DNA of 64,000 nucleotides. It comes from Bradyrhizobium japonicum USDA 6. GTDB lineage: Bacteria > Pseudomonadota > Alphaproteobacteria > Rhizobiales > Xanthobacteraceae. Position numbers and translations under genes: made by a program. The first letter of the stretch is position 1. Each line of letters opens with the position of its first letter. This document shows positions 28,749 to 38,027 of this stretch, piece after piece. Below the pieces are notes generated by a model. That model saw nothing but the letters and a program-made list of their open reading frames with translations, was not told the DNA's origin and searched no databases. The stretch is from contig NC_017249.1 of the NCBI RefSeq assembly GCF_000284375.1, forward strand, positions 620,001 through 684,000. Reading direction: 5' to 3'.

Positions 28749-30286
28749 TCAGGCCATCTGCCGCACATCCTCCGCGAGTGCGCGGTAGGACAGCGCCTCG
28801 GCGAGATGCAGCCGGCCGATTTTCTCCGCGCCATCGAGATCGGCGAGCGTGCGCGCCACCCGCAGCACGCGGTGATAGCCGCGCGCCGAGAGCCGCATGG
28901 TCTCGGCGGCGTCGCGCAGCAATTTGGCGCCTTGCGCATCCGGCTTGGCGATGTCTTCCAACACCGAGGCCGGTGCCTCGGCATTGGTGCGAACACGCGG
29001 CAGGCCTGCATCCGCGTAACGCGCGAGCTGGATGTCGCGCGCGGCGGCCACGCGCGCGGCGACTTCCGCCGAGCCTTCCGTCGGCGGCGGCAGGATCAGA
29101 TCGGCTGCGGTCACCGCGGGAACCTCGATGCGCAAATCGATGCGGTCCATCAGCGGACCGGAGATGCGCGCCTGGTAGTCGCCGGTGCAGCGGTCGACGC
29201 GGCCGCGCTTGCAGGCATAGCCGGGCTCGAACGCATTGCCGCAGCGGCACGGATTCATCGCCGCGATCAGCATGAAACGCGCAGGATAGGTCACGCGATG
29301 ATTGGCGCGGGAGACGGAGACCTCGCCGTTCTCCAGCGGCTGGCGCAGCGAATCAGCACGCGCGGATCGAATTCGGGCAGCTCGTCGAGGAACAGCACGC
29401 CCTGATGCGCAAGCGAGATCTCGCCGGGTTTTGCGCGCATGCCGCCGCCGGTGAGCGCGGCCATGCTGGCGGAGTGATGCGGCGAACGGAACGGCCGCCG
29501 CGCGGTCAACGCGCCGCCCTCGATCTCGCCGGCGACGGAGGCGATCATGGAGACTTCGAGCAATTCGCCCGGCGACAGCGGCGGCAGGATCGAGGGCAGG
29601 CGTGCCGCCAGCATCGACTTGCCGGCACCGGGCGCGCCGATCATGAGCAGATGATGTCCGCCGGCGGCCGCGATCTCCAGCGCGCGCTTGGCGCTCTCCT
29701 GGCCCTTGATGTCGCGCAGGTCGAGCGGGGAGGCGGCGACCTCGTGCACGCGCGGTGTGGGCCGCGACAGCACCTGCGTGCCCTTGAAATGATTGGCGAT
29801 CTGAATCAGCGATTGTGCCGCGATGATCTGGATGTCCGGGCTCGCCCACGCCGCTTCCGAGCCGCAGGCCGCCGGACAGATCAAGCCTTCCTCGCGCACA
29901 TTGGCGCCGATCGCGGCGGGAAGCACGCCGGCCACCGGCGCGATCGAGCCGTCGAGGCCGAGCTCGCCGAGAACGGTAAAACCGGTCAGCGCATCCGGCG
30001 GGATCGCGCCGATTGCGGCCATCAGCCCGAGCGCGATCGGCAGGTCGTAATGGCTGCCCTCCTTGGGCAGGTCGGCGGGCGCCAGATTGACGATGATCCG
30101 CCGCGCCGGCAGCGCCAGGCCCGAGGCGATCAGCGCAGAGCGGACGCGCTCCCGTGCCTCCGACACCGCCTTGTCCGGCAGGCCGACGATGGCAAAGGCC
30201 GGCAGGCCGGGCGCGACCTGGACCTGCACGTCGACCGCGCGGGCCTCGATCCCCTCAAAGGCGACGGTAGAAACCCGCTGAACCAT
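28749..30286 (-). pseudogene. comM: comM (YifB-family Mg-chelatase-like ATPase), interrupted by a frameshift
   Basis: The frame starts MVQRVSTVAFEGIEARAVDV and continues through the N-terminal domain, Walker A MIGAPGAGKSMLAARLPSIL and Walker B GVLFLDELPEFDPRVL, then jumps: the next expected codons DSLRQPLENGEVSVSRANH appear in another frame and run to the normal end (CGNAFEPG, GPLMDRIDLRIEVP, SYRALAEDVRQMA). On the minus strand CTGATTCG replaces the expected CTGGATTCG; one base is missing between 29354 and 29355. Restored length would be about 512 residues, normal for ComM, which helps branch migration in natural transformation. It is a real mutation or a sequencing error. Confidence 0.88.
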
Positions 30287-30513
30287 GCCCGAACCAGCCT
30301 GCCCTCTCGCACAATTAGGGGTAGCAGAGCCGGATCTTTCTTGCAAGAACAATACAAGAACATTCCTGAGGGCCCGGAAAACCCTAACCGGTCGTGAACA
30401 TCACGCAGACACTAAGCCTCGAATGCGAGCGGCTCTCATCAGCACATCCCAACGAATGTTCGCTACTCCTAGAGCTGCGGGATGGGCCGTGGTCTAACGG
30501 GTGAACAGTTCAA

Positions 30514-30759
30514 ATGCTTGCAAATCGCCGGAGAAGCGAACGCCGGGTGTGCACACGGCTTGCCAAGATTCACTTTGGCGCGGGATCGCTGCCGCGAGAC
30601 TGCACCATCACGGATATCTCGGATGGCGGGGTGAAAGTGGTGGCGGAGTTTCTGGAAGTGCCGCCGCAATTCACCATCATCTTTGCGCCCGATTATTCCC
30701 GCCAATGCCGCCTGCGCTGGCGCATCGGCTGCGAATTCGGCGCCGAGTTCACCGATTGA
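30514..30759 (+). CDS. PilZ-domain protein
   Basis: The 81-residue protein is essentially one PilZ domain: RRRSERRVCTRL gives the RxxxR c-di-GMP contact region and DCTITDISDGGVKV the (D/N)xSxxG motif. This suggests c-di-GMP binding. It lies just upstream of tadD and cpa genes, so a role in pilus or surface behaviour is plausible but not shown. The preceding 30287-30513 holds no recognisable gene. Confidence 0.82.
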   Translation: MLANRRRSERRVCTRLAKIHFGAGSLPRDCTITDISDGGVKVVAEFLEVPPQFTIIFAPDYSRQCRLRWRIGCEFGAEFTD

Positions 30760-30838
30760 GCCGGACGGGCCGGGTTCCTTAACTCGACTTTAGCGTTAAT
30801 CGGTAAGCATCGCTGATCAGTCGCCGAGTGATCAGAGT

Positions 30839-31612
30839 ATGCCCAAGCGTTCGTCCCCTGCCTCTTCGCCGGCCAGATTCCTGCTTTCCGCGCTCGTGAT
30901 GCTTGCCCTCGGCGGCTGCCAGACCACGAGTCTGGAGGACATCACCGGCGCGCTCGGTGGCAAGTCGGAAACCGCTGGCAGGGCCGATCCGAAGCCGGAC
31001 ATGGACGCGCTTCGCGAGCGTTATCGCGCCAAGCCTTCCGATCCCAACGTCGCGCTCGACTATGGCACGGCGCTGCGCGAGACCGGCCAGCGCGCCCAGG
31101 CCGTTGCGGTGATGGAGCAGGCCGTGCTCGCCCATCCCAGCAACAAGGCGCTGCTCGCCGGCTACGGCCGCGCGCTCGCCGACAGCGGCAATTTCCAGCA
31201 GGCGTTCGATGTGCTCAGCCGCGCACATACGCCCGAGGATCCGGACTGGCGCATCCTCTCGGCGCAAGGCGCGGCGCTCGATCAGCTCGGCCGCAACGAA
31301 GAGGCGCAGCAATATTATGCGGCGGCGCTGAAGATCGTGCCTGAGGAGCCGCAGGTTCTGTCCAATCTCGGCCTGTCCTACATGCTGCAGAACAATCTGC
31401 CGCGGGCCGAGGAAACGCTGCGCCGCGCCTATGAGCGCAATCGCGCCGATTCCCGCGTGCGCGCCAATCTGGCGCTCGTCGTGGGACTGCAGGGAAAGCA
31501 GGCCGAGGCCGAGACCATCGTGAAGGCCGACCTGCCGCCGGATCAGGCCGCGGCAAAGGTCACGGCGCTGCGGCAGTTGCTGGCGAAGAAGCAGCAGCGG
31601 GCGGAGAAATAG
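30839..31612 (+). CDS. tadD: TadD-like TPR lipoprotein of the Tad pilus system
   Basis: A 257-residue lipoprotein: signal peptide with lipobox LALGGC, a 35-residue linker, then tetratricopeptide repeats from about residue 60 to 235 (DPNVALDYGTALRETGQRAQ, PQVLSNLGLSYMLQNNLPRA and related units). TadD acts as the pilotin or assembly factor for the secretin of tight-adherence pili. It is convergent with cpaE, and the rest of the tad cluster runs the opposite way. Confidence 0.85.
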   Translation: MPKRSSPASSPARFLLSALVMLALGGCQTTSLEDITGALGGKSETAGRADPKPDMDALRERYRAKPSDPNVALDYGTALRETGQRAQAVAVMEQAVLAHPSNKALLAGYGRALADSGNFQQAFDVLSRAHTPEDPDWRILSAQGAALDQLGRNEEAQQYYAAALKIVPEEPQVLSNLGLSYMLQNNLPRAEETLRRAYERNRADSRVRANLALVVGLQGKQAEAETIVKADLPPDQAAAKVTALRQLLAKKQQRAEK

Positions 31613-31632
31613 CCCCGCCCTCGTCTGGATTC

Positions 31633-31690
31633 GTTTTCTTACGCGTTTTCCTGGCGCGAACCGGTATCCACTTCGTTCGAAAACGATCTC
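31633..31690. repeat. Degenerate family E-like repeat at the tadD-cpaE junction
   Basis: TCGTTTTCTTACGCGTTTTC faces TTCGAAAACGATCTCGCC around GAACCGGTATCCAC. TCGTTTTC and GAAAACGA are complementary, so it can form a hairpin between the two convergent genes. Confidence 0.5.
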
Positions 31691-31694
31691 GCCC

Positions 31695-32987
31695 TTACGA
31701 CACCTTGCGATGCGGGGCTGACCCGCGACCCGCCCTGCCCTTGAGCCTTTTCAGGAGCGGTCCGAGCAGCGAGCGCTTCGGCTTCTTCACCTCGCCACGC
31801 CCGGCGAGGCGGTTCGCCATGTTCTGGAACAGAATGGTGGTGCGGTGGTTCTTGGAGACCTCCGCGATCATCTGGCCGTTATTGGCCGCGGTCGAGAACA
31901 GTTTCGAGTCGAACGGGATCGCCGCGATCGGCTGGCTCTCCATGGTCTTGGCGAAGGCCTTGACGTCGATCTCCGCGCGCTTGTGCATGCCGACCTGGTT
32001 GATGCAGTACAGCGGCGGCCGGTCGTTCGGCCGTGCCGCCTTGAGCACGCTCAGCATGTTCCTGGTGTTGCGCAGATTGGCCAGATCGGGCTCGGCCACG
32101 ATCACGATGTCGTCGGCATTGACGAGCGCGCGGCGCGTCCAGCCCGACCATTGGTGGGGAACGTCGAGCACGATGCAGGGCGTGGTCATGCGCAGCGTAT
32201 CGAAGATCGCATCAAAAGCTTCGGCGCCGAAATCGTAAACGCGGTCGAGCGTCGCGGGCGCCGCGAGGAGACTGAGGCGCTCGGTGCATTTGGCGAGCAG
32301 ACGCTCCATCAGCGCCGTGTCGGGCCGGTCCTGCGAGAGCACCGCGTTGGCGATGCCCTGTACCGGGTCCTGGTTGTAGTCGAGGCCGGCGGTGCCGAAG
32401 GCGAGGTCGAGATCGATCACGACGGAATCGAGCGCGAGGTCGCGCGCGATGGTCCAGGCCACGTTGTGCGCGACCGTGGACGCACCGACGCCGCCCTTGG
32501 CGCCGACCACCGCGATGACGCGGCCGGTGATGATGGCTTCCGACGCCGAGAACAGGCTGCAGATCGAGCGGACGACGTCGAGGGTTTCGACCGGTCCCAC
32601 CACGTAGTCGTTGACGCCGCGGCGGACCAGCTCGCGATAGGGTGCGGTGTCGTTGGGGTTGCCGATCACGACCACGCGGGTGCCGGGATCGCAGACGCCG
32701 GCGAGATCGTCGAGGCCCTCGAGGATATCGCGTGTGCCGTCGGATTCGATCACGATGACGTTCGGTGTCGGCATCGTGTCATAGACTTCGATGGCTGCGG
32801 CAAGGCCGCCGCCCTTGGCGGTGAGATGCGCTTTGGCGAGACGGCGATCCTGCCCGGCCGCGGTGATCGCGGCGAGCGTCTGCTCGGTCTCGCAAAAGGC
32901 CTGCACCGAGATGCGAGGAACCGGCGCAATGTGGTCCTCGGGGTGCCGCGGGTCGTCCGCTTCTTCGTCGTCGTGAAGACTTGTCAT
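31695..32987 (-). CDS. cpaE: CpaE/TadZ-type pilus localisation ATPase
   Basis: The 430-residue protein has an N-terminal receiver-like region (about 40-150, PNVIVIESDGTRDILEGLDDL) and a MinD/ParA-type ATPase with deviant Walker A VVGAKGGVGASTVAHNVAW, then SVVIDLDLAFGTAGLDYNQDP. In the Tad system such proteins position the secretion machine at a cell pole. The ATG overlaps the cpaD stop by 4 bp. An in-frame extension to 33242 inside cpaD is rejected. cpaF/tadA, normally next, is missing. Confidence 0.93.
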   Translation of the reverse strand: MTSLHDDEEADDPRHPEDHIAPVPRISVQAFCETEQTLAAITAAGQDRRLAKAHLTAKGGGLAAAIEVYDTMPTPNVIVIESDGTRDILEGLDDLAGVCDPGTRVVVIGNPNDTAPYRELVRRGVNDYVVGPVETLDVVRSICSLFSASEAIITGRVIAVVGAKGGVGASTVAHNVAWTIARDLALDSVVIDLDLAFGTAGLDYNQDPVQGIANAVLSQDRPDTALMERLLAKCTERLSLLAAPATLDRVYDFGAEAFDAIFDTLRMTTPCIVLDVPHQWSGWTRRALVNADDIVIVAEPDLANLRNTRNMLSVLKAARPNDRPPLYCINQVGMHKRAEIDVKAFAKTMESQPIAAIPFDSKLFSTAANNGQMIAEVSKNHRTTILFQNMANRLAGRGEVKKPKRSLLGPLLKRLKGRAGRGSAPHRKVS

Positions 32988-33718
32988 TTGCCGGTGTCGC
33001 TGAGTTTGGCCTTTTCGGCCTCGGGATACATGGTCGTGGTCGGCGTGCCCTTGCGGTAGCGCTCGAAGGCGATCTCGCGCCGTGCGGTGTAGGCGGGCGT
33101 CTCCGCCCGCGGCTGCTCGAGGTCGGCGGGGTTGTCGATCATGGCCGCGAGATTGCGCTGGCTGGCGCAGCCCAGATTGAAGTACGGCCGGTTCTCGTTG
33201 TAGCCGGGGTCGAGGATGTTCGGACCGACGTCTTCCGGCCACAGCCCGCAGGGGCCGGCGACCGCGGCGATCTTCGAATAGCTCAGGCGGATGGTCGGCA
33301 GCAGGCCGGGATCCTCGGGGCGATAGGGGTGCTGGACGATGGCGCGCGACGGCACGCCGCCGGATGCGAGCACCGACCGGATTTCGTGATAGGTCGCCGC
33401 CGCGGCGCGCGAATTCGCAGCGTCGCTCGGCACGTCGACGACGACGGAACCGGTGCCTTCGCGCACCCAGTCCCTGGCAATGCCCGCGACGTCCGCGTGC
33501 TGCGCGGCGGAGAGGCCGCCGCGCGCCTTGCCGACGAAGATCACGATCGACTTCTTGGCTTCCTGCACCGCGATCGGGTGGCGCTGGCGATAGTCGGTCG
33601 GCACCGTCTGGGTGACGATATCCCCGGTGGTGTTGCAGGCGCCGAGCATGACGGAAAGCCCCGTCAGCGCGAGCGCGATCCGCAGGTTGCGACGTCGATC
33701 GGCAATCGTCTTCGTCAT
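32984..33718 (-). CDS. cpaD: CpaD-family pilus assembly lipoprotein
   Basis: The 244-residue product begins MTKTIADRRRNLRIALALTG with lipobox MLGAC, and shows the family segments DYRQRHPIAVQEAKKSIVIFVG and GPCGLWPEDVGPN, then FNLGCASQRNLAAMIDNPADL. CpaD is a periplasmic or outer-membrane partner of the Tad secretin. Starts 52 bp after cpaC and overlaps cpaE. Confidence 0.93.
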   Translation of the reverse strand: MTKTIADRRRNLRIALALTGLSVMLGACNTTGDIVTQTVPTDYRQRHPIAVQEAKKSIVIFVGKARGGLSAAQHADVAGIARDWVREGTGSVVVDVPSDAANSRAAAATYHEIRSVLASGGVPSRAIVQHPYRPEDPGLLPTIRLSYSKIAAVAGPCGLWPEDVGPNILDPGYNENRPYFNLGCASQRNLAAMIDNPADLEQPRAETPAYTARREIAFERYRKGTPTTTMYPEAEKAKLSDTGK

Positions 33719-33770
33719 CGCTTTGTCCCCTCTTGCCCCGTTTCTTGTCCCGGTCCCCAAACCGTCCGCC

Positions 33771-35288
33771 TCAGTCGATGATGAAGCCGAAATCGCCGCG
33801 GCTGCCTTCGATCGGATCGACGCTGCGCGCGATGCCATAGAGGCGGTTCATGCGGCCGAGCAGCGCCGTCTGCGCGTCCGAGGCCGGCGCAAAGCCGTCG
33901 TCGGGCCGCGACAATTCCTTCTGGGCGACCGCGCGCACCACATAGGGCGTCACGATCACCATCAGCTCGGTCTCGTTGTTGACGAAGTCCTGGCTGCGGA
34001 ACAGCGCGCCGATGATCGGCACCTGGTCGACGCCGGGCAGGCCGTTGATGGCCTGCTTGGTCTTCTGCTGGATCAGGCCGGCCATCGCCATCGAGCCCCC
34101 GGAGGGAATTTCCAGCGTGGTCTCGGCGCGGCGGGTCTGGACCGAGGGGATGGTGATCGAGTTGTTCGAGATCGAGGACACCGCCTGCGTCAGCGTGATC
34201 GCGTTCGTGTTCGACAGCTCCGAGACCTCGGTCATCACGCGCAGGCTGATGCGGCCTTCGCTGAGCACGAGCGGGGTGAAATTCAGCGAGATGCCGAACT
34301 TCTTGTAGGTGACCTGGGTGGTACAGACGTGGGTGACCGGATCGCAGGAATAGCCTGCGGGGATCGGGAATTCGCCGCCGGCGATGAAGGTGGCGGATTC
34401 GCCCGAGATCGCGGTCAGGCTCGGTTCGGCCAGCGTGCGCATGACGCCGGCGCTTTCCATCGCGCGCATCGTGGCGCTGACGGTGGCGACACCCTTGGCG
34501 AGGCCGGCCACGCCGAGCCCGTTGCTGCCGACGATCGGTCCGCCGCTGACCGAGAACGGGTTGGAATTGTTGAAGTTCACGACCGCAGTGCCGGCATTCA
34601 GGCTGGCGCTGAGGTCGACGCCGAGCTGCTTGACGATGTCGCGGCGGACTTCGCCGACCACGACCTTGAGCATCACCTGGTCGCGGCCGCGCACGACGAT
34701 GTTGTTGACGACCTTGTCCGCGCCGCCAACGAGTTTTGCGGCGACGTCGCCGGCCTGCTGGGCCTCGATCGGGCTCGACACCGAGCCGGTCAGCATCACG
34801 CTGTCGCCGACGCCTTCGATCTGCACGCCCGGCAGCGACTGGCGCAGCGCCGTGCGCATGCCGTTGAGGTCGCGCTTCACCGCGATGTCGTAGGAGGCAA
34901 CCTGCTGGCCGTCGGCGGTGAAGAACACGACGTTGGTCTGGCCGACCTGGCCGCCGATGATATAGGCGCGCTGGGACGAGCGGATCACTGCATTGGCGAT
35001 CTTGGGATCGGCCACCAGCACATCCTTGACCTCGCGCGGCAGGTCGATGACGACGGACTTGCCGACGCCGAGCGACAGCGAGCGCGTGCGCGCAGGCGCG
35101 ATGGTCGAAACCGGCGACACGCCGAGATCCGGCGCCTGCATCGGTGCCTGGTCGCCGACCGGCGCATCCGCCGCGCTGACGAAGTCGGGGGCTGCGATCA
35201 GCCCCAGCATCAGCACCGCCCCCGTCCAGAACGAGCGCGCGCGCTTCCCCCGAAGGCGCAGGCCCGTCCGATCATCCCCGTAGTTCAT
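33771..35288 (-). CDS. cpaC: CpaC/RcpA secretin of the Tad pilus
   Basis: The 505-residue protein has a signal peptide (FWTGAVLMLGLIAAPDFVSA), an N-terminal BON/N0-like domain (SLSLGVGKSVVIDLPREVKD), a BON-type segment with VQIEGVGDSVMLTGSVSSP, and the secretin C-domain (VMLKVVVGEVRRDIVKQLGV, LAEPSLTAISGESATFIAGG, NGLPGVDQVPIIGALFRS). It forms the outer-membrane channel for the pilus. It is preceded by cpaB, 13 bp away. Confidence 0.96.
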   Translation of the reverse strand: MNYGDDRTGLRLRGKRARSFWTGAVLMLGLIAAPDFVSAADAPVGDQAPMQAPDLGVSPVSTIAPARTRSLSLGVGKSVVIDLPREVKDVLVADPKIANAVIRSSQRAYIIGGQVGQTNVVFFTADGQQVASYDIAVKRDLNGMRTALRQSLPGVQIEGVGDSVMLTGSVSSPIEAQQAGDVAAKLVGGADKVVNNIVVRGRDQVMLKVVVGEVRRDIVKQLGVDLSASLNAGTAVVNFNNSNPFSVSGGPIVGSNGLGVAGLAKGVATVSATMRAMESAGVMRTLAEPSLTAISGESATFIAGGEFPIPAGYSCDPVTHVCTTQVTYKKFGISLNFTPLVLSEGRISLRVMTEVSELSNTNAITLTQAVSSISNNSITIPSVQTRRAETTLEIPSGGSMAMAGLIQQKTKQAINGLPGVDQVPIIGALFRSQDFVNNETELMVIVTPYVVRAVAQKELSRPDDGFAPASDAQTALLGRMNRLYGIARSVDPIEGSRGDFGFIID

Positions 35289-35301
35289 GGTGTCCCCATC
35301 A

Positions 35302-36117
35302 TCACTTCTGTGACGTCAGTTGCCGTGCCTGCACCCCGTAGCGGATCACGTTCACGCCGCCGGGCCGCTTGGCCGCCAGGTCTTCGATCGAAATCTCCGA
35401 CGCGTTGGCATCGGCGATGCTTCGCAACGCGAGCGTCAGCGTGCCGCCCTGGCGCGAGGCCGACAGCGTCGCGACCTGGTCCGGCTTGAGCTCGAGCGTG
35501 ACGGTCTTGCCGAGCACGGCGTTCTGGCCGTCTTTTTCTTTCGGAGCCTGGTCGATCGCGAGCACACGGATGTTGCTCAGGATGACCTCCGACAGGATCA
35601 GGTCGTTGCCGCCGGTCGCGCCGTTGGCGCCATCGGGGTTCTTCAGGCGCCGCGTCAGGACGATGTCGACGCGGTCGTTCGGCAGGATGAAGCCGCCGGC
35701 GCCGGTCTCGGCTGAAATCTCGGTGGAGACGGCCCGCATGCCGGAGGGCAGGATCGCGGCCATGAAGCCCGAGCCCTCGGCCCTCACCAGCTTCTGCTCG
35801 CGGATCGGCTCGCCCTGCATCAACGGCACGCGCGCGATCGAGCCTGCGATCTGGGTCTGGGCGTCGGGCCTGCTGTCGCGGCGGATGAAGGCGCTGCTCG
35901 CGGTAGCCGCCGGCCAGGACTGCCATTGCAGATCCTCGGGCTTGACGGCCTGGCCGAGCTGGATGTCGTTCTTCGCGATCAGCACCTCGACCGTCGGCAG
36001 CTTCTCGGCGACGGGAAGGGCGGGCGCGGGCTTGTTGTCAAAGCCGCTCGCCAGATACGCAGCGACGCCGCCGGCGCCCAGCGCGATGACGAGAACGACA
36101 ATGCGTGCGGTGTTCAT
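35302..36117 (-). CDS. cpaB: CpaB/RcpC pilus assembly protein
   Basis: The 271 residues start with an N-terminal membrane helix (MNTARIVVLVIALGAGGVAA) and carry a SAF domain (EVLIAKNDIQLGQAVKPEDL) and the RcpC-type C-terminal domain (VDIVLTRRL, VTLELKPDQVATLSASRQGG). CpaB is a periplasmic part of the Tad outer-membrane complex. It is the first gene of the cpaBCDE unit; upstream there is no cpaA prepilin peptidase or flp pilin. Confidence 0.93.
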   Translation of the reverse strand: MNTARIVVLVIALGAGGVAAYLASGFDNKPAPALPVAEKLPTVEVLIAKNDIQLGQAVKPEDLQWQSWPAATASSAFIRRDSRPDAQTQIAGSIARVPLMQGEPIREQKLVRAEGSGFMAAILPSGMRAVSTEISAETGAGGFILPNDRVDIVLTRRLKNPDGANGATGGNDLILSEVILSNIRVLAIDQAPKEKDGQNAVLGKTVTLELKPDQVATLSASRQGGTLTLALRSIADANASEISIEDLAAKRPGGVNVIRYGVQARQLTSQK

Positions 36118-36412
36118 ACGCTTCTACTCTTACGCGGGGCACTCGAACCGCACGTGGCGGGTTCCCCTGCGTCGATGAGTAGGGAGTAAAAGTATAAGGG
36201 GTGTTGCGAGGCCGAGTGTGATGGCCCGTGACGATGCGCGTTCTGGGCAGATGGTGAACGTCGCGTTATCCGCTCGGCCAATGGCCCCGTAGATTCACGC
36301 AGGGCGGGACGTTCGTTCGAACGATGCGCGCGGTGTCATGGTGAATGGGTGGTTAGTGGTGCGCGTTCGCAGTCACGGCGATACCGCAGCACACTGCGCT
36401 GATACCAATGAT

Positions 36413-36570
36413 CCGTCATCCTGAGGTGCGAGGCTTGCGATGCAGCGCATCGCAAGGTGAGCCTCGAAGGATGTGCGGCCGCGATGCAGCCGGGCCGTCG
36501 CCCTTCGAGGGCCGCTGAAGAAGCGGCCACCTCAGGCGACAATGGCTTCGCCATTGCGCGGGGGTGACGG
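36413..36570. repeat. Intergenic repeat, family C, copy 2
   Basis: Same blocks as 163-292: CGTCATCCTGAGGTGCGAGG, CCTCGAAGGATG, CCCTTCGAGGGCC and GAAGAAGCGGCCACCTCAGG, with an inserted small inverted repeat CAATGGCTTCGCCATTG. It fills much of the 36118-36673 gap, which has no gene. Confidence 0.75.
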
Positions 36571-36581
36571 TGATGAATTGC

Positions 36582-36664
36582 GTAGCCCGGATGGAGCGAA
36601 GCGCAATCCGAGGTCGTGCAGCGCGCGTGTGATCCCGGATTTCGTTGCGCTTCATCCGGGCTAC
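36582..36664. repeat. Palindromic repeat, family D, copy 1
   Basis: GTAGCCCGGATGGAGCGAAG at the left and TTGCGCTTCATCCGGGCTAC at the right are inverted copies. It ends 9 bp before the gshB stop. A second copy is at 40547-40631. Confidence 0.82.
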
Positions 36665-36673
36665 AGGCCGGCG

Positions 36674-37618
36674 CTACTTCGCCCGCTTCTGCTCGATCGT
36701 GTCCCAGACCTTCGCCGCGACATCAGGGCCGCCGAGCCGCGCGATGGCGCGGATGCCCGTCGGCGATGTCACGTTGATCTCGGTGAGGTTGCCGTTGATG
36801 ACGTCAATGCCGACGAACAGCAGGCCGCGTTCGCGCAGCGCCGGGCCGACGGTGGCGCAGATCTCGCGCTCGCGTGGCGTGAGCTCGGTCTCCTGCGCGG
36901 CGCCGCCACGCACCATGTTGGAGCGGAGGTCGTCGGCTGCCGGCACGCGGTTCACCGCGCCGGCGAATTCGCCGTTGACGAGGATGATGCGCTTGTCGCC
37001 GTGCTTCACCTCGGGGATGAACTGCTGGATCACCCAGGGCTCCTTGAACGTCACCGAGAACATGTCGAACAGCGAGCCGAAATTCATGTCCTGCGGCATC
37101 ACGCGGAACACCGCCGCGCCGCCATGGCCGTGCAGCGGCTTCATCACGACGGCGCCGTGCTTGTCGCGGAACGCGTTGATCTCGTCGAGGTCGCGCGAGA
37201 TCAGCGTCGGCGGCATCAGCTGCGGGAAGTTCATCACGAACAGTTTTTCCGGCGCATTGCGCACCGAGGCGGGGTCGTTGACGACCAGCGTCTTCGGATG
37301 GATGCGCTCCAGGAAATGCGTCGAGGTGATGTAGGCGAGGTCGAACGGCGGATCCTGGCGCAGCAGCACGACATCGAAGCCGTTGAGCGCCTCGCGCCTG
37401 GGCTCGCCGAGGGTGAAATGATCGCCGGGCTCGTCGCGCACGGTCAGGAGCTGCACCGGCGCGACCAGTTCCTCGCCGACCATCGAGAGCTTGTCGGGCG
37501 TGTAATAGGACAGGCCGTGGCCGCGCTTCTGCGCCTCCAGGAGCAGTGCAAAGGTGGAATCGCCCTTGATGTTGATACGGGCGATGGGGTCCATCTGGAC
37601 GGCGACGTTCAGTTTCAT
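36674..37618 (-). CDS. gshB: Glutathione synthetase
   Basis: GshB joins gamma-glutamylcysteine and glycine with ATP. The 314-residue ATP-grasp enzyme starts [20 protein letters not shown], then [19 protein letters not shown], the ATP-grasp loop [15 protein letters not shown] and the metal-site region [20 protein letters not shown]. The ATG at 37618 is preferred over an in-frame extension to 37684 that would overlap yraN. It follows yraN on the same strand by about 10 bp. Confidence 0.96.
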   Translation of the reverse strand: MKLNVAVQMDPIARINIKGDSTFALLLEAQKRGHGLSYYTPDKLSMVGEELVAPVQLLTVRDEPGDHFTLGEPRREALNGFDVVLLRQDPPFDLAYITSTHFLERIHPKTLVVNDPASVRNAPEKLFVMNFPQLMPPTLISRDLDEINAFRDKHGAVVMKPLHGHGGAAVFRVMPQDMNFGSLFDMFSVTFKEPWVIQQFIPEVKHGDKRIILVNGEFAGAVNRVPAADDLRSNMVRGGAAQETELTPREREICATVGPALRERGLLFVGIDVINGNLTEINVTSPTGIRAIARLGGPDVAAKVWDTIEQKRAK

Positions 37619-37628
37619 GGTCTGCCTT

Positions 37629-38027
37629 TCAGGTCGAGGCGTCGAATGCCGCCAACACATGGCGCGGAAGTGAGCGCGGCGCAATCAGCATGGCGTCGAA
37701 TCGCAGCTCGAATTCGGCATGCTCGGGATGCGCCACGAGCCAGCCTTGCGCGGCGTCGATGATGCGCTGCTGCTGGCGCGCCGTCACGGCGAAGGCGGCG
37801 TCATCCAGCGTCGCGCGGGCCTTGACCTCGACGAAGGCGATCAGGTTGCGGCGGCGCGCCACGATGTCGATCTCGCCATGGGGGGTGCGGTAGCGCCTGG
37901 CGAGGATGCGGTAGCCCTTGGCCATGAGATAGGCGGCGGCGCGGCTCTCCGCGGAGATGCCGGTGCGGAACGCGGCGACCCGCTCGGGCGAGGCGACTTT
38001 CGGTTCCGCGCCCTCAGTCTTCGCCAT
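37629..38027 (-). CDS. YraN/UPF0102 family endonuclease-like protein
   Basis: The 132 residues show [20 protein letters not shown] followed by [28 protein letters not shown], the PD-(D/E)xK-like core of UPF0102 with E-x-D and E-V-K. A nuclease role is inferred from the fold; function is not established. It overlaps rsmI by 14 bp; rsmI-yraN-gshB form one unit. Confidence 0.93.
   Translation of the reverse strand: MAKTEGAEPKVASPERVAAFRTGISAESRAAAYLMAKGYRILARRYRTPHGEIDIVARRRNLIAFVEVKARATLDDAAFAVTARQQQRIIDAAQGWLVAHPEHAEFELRFDAMLIAPRSLPRHVLAAFDAST

Noticed and set aside
28749..29849. Two separate genes in the comM region
   Set aside because: Both halves align in order to one ComM-type protein and the break is explained by a single missing base.
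33771..35489. A 625-codon plus-strand frame opposite cpaC
   Set aside because: Arg/Asp/His-rich antisense shadow with no recognised domain; cpaC carries clear secretin motifs on the other strand.
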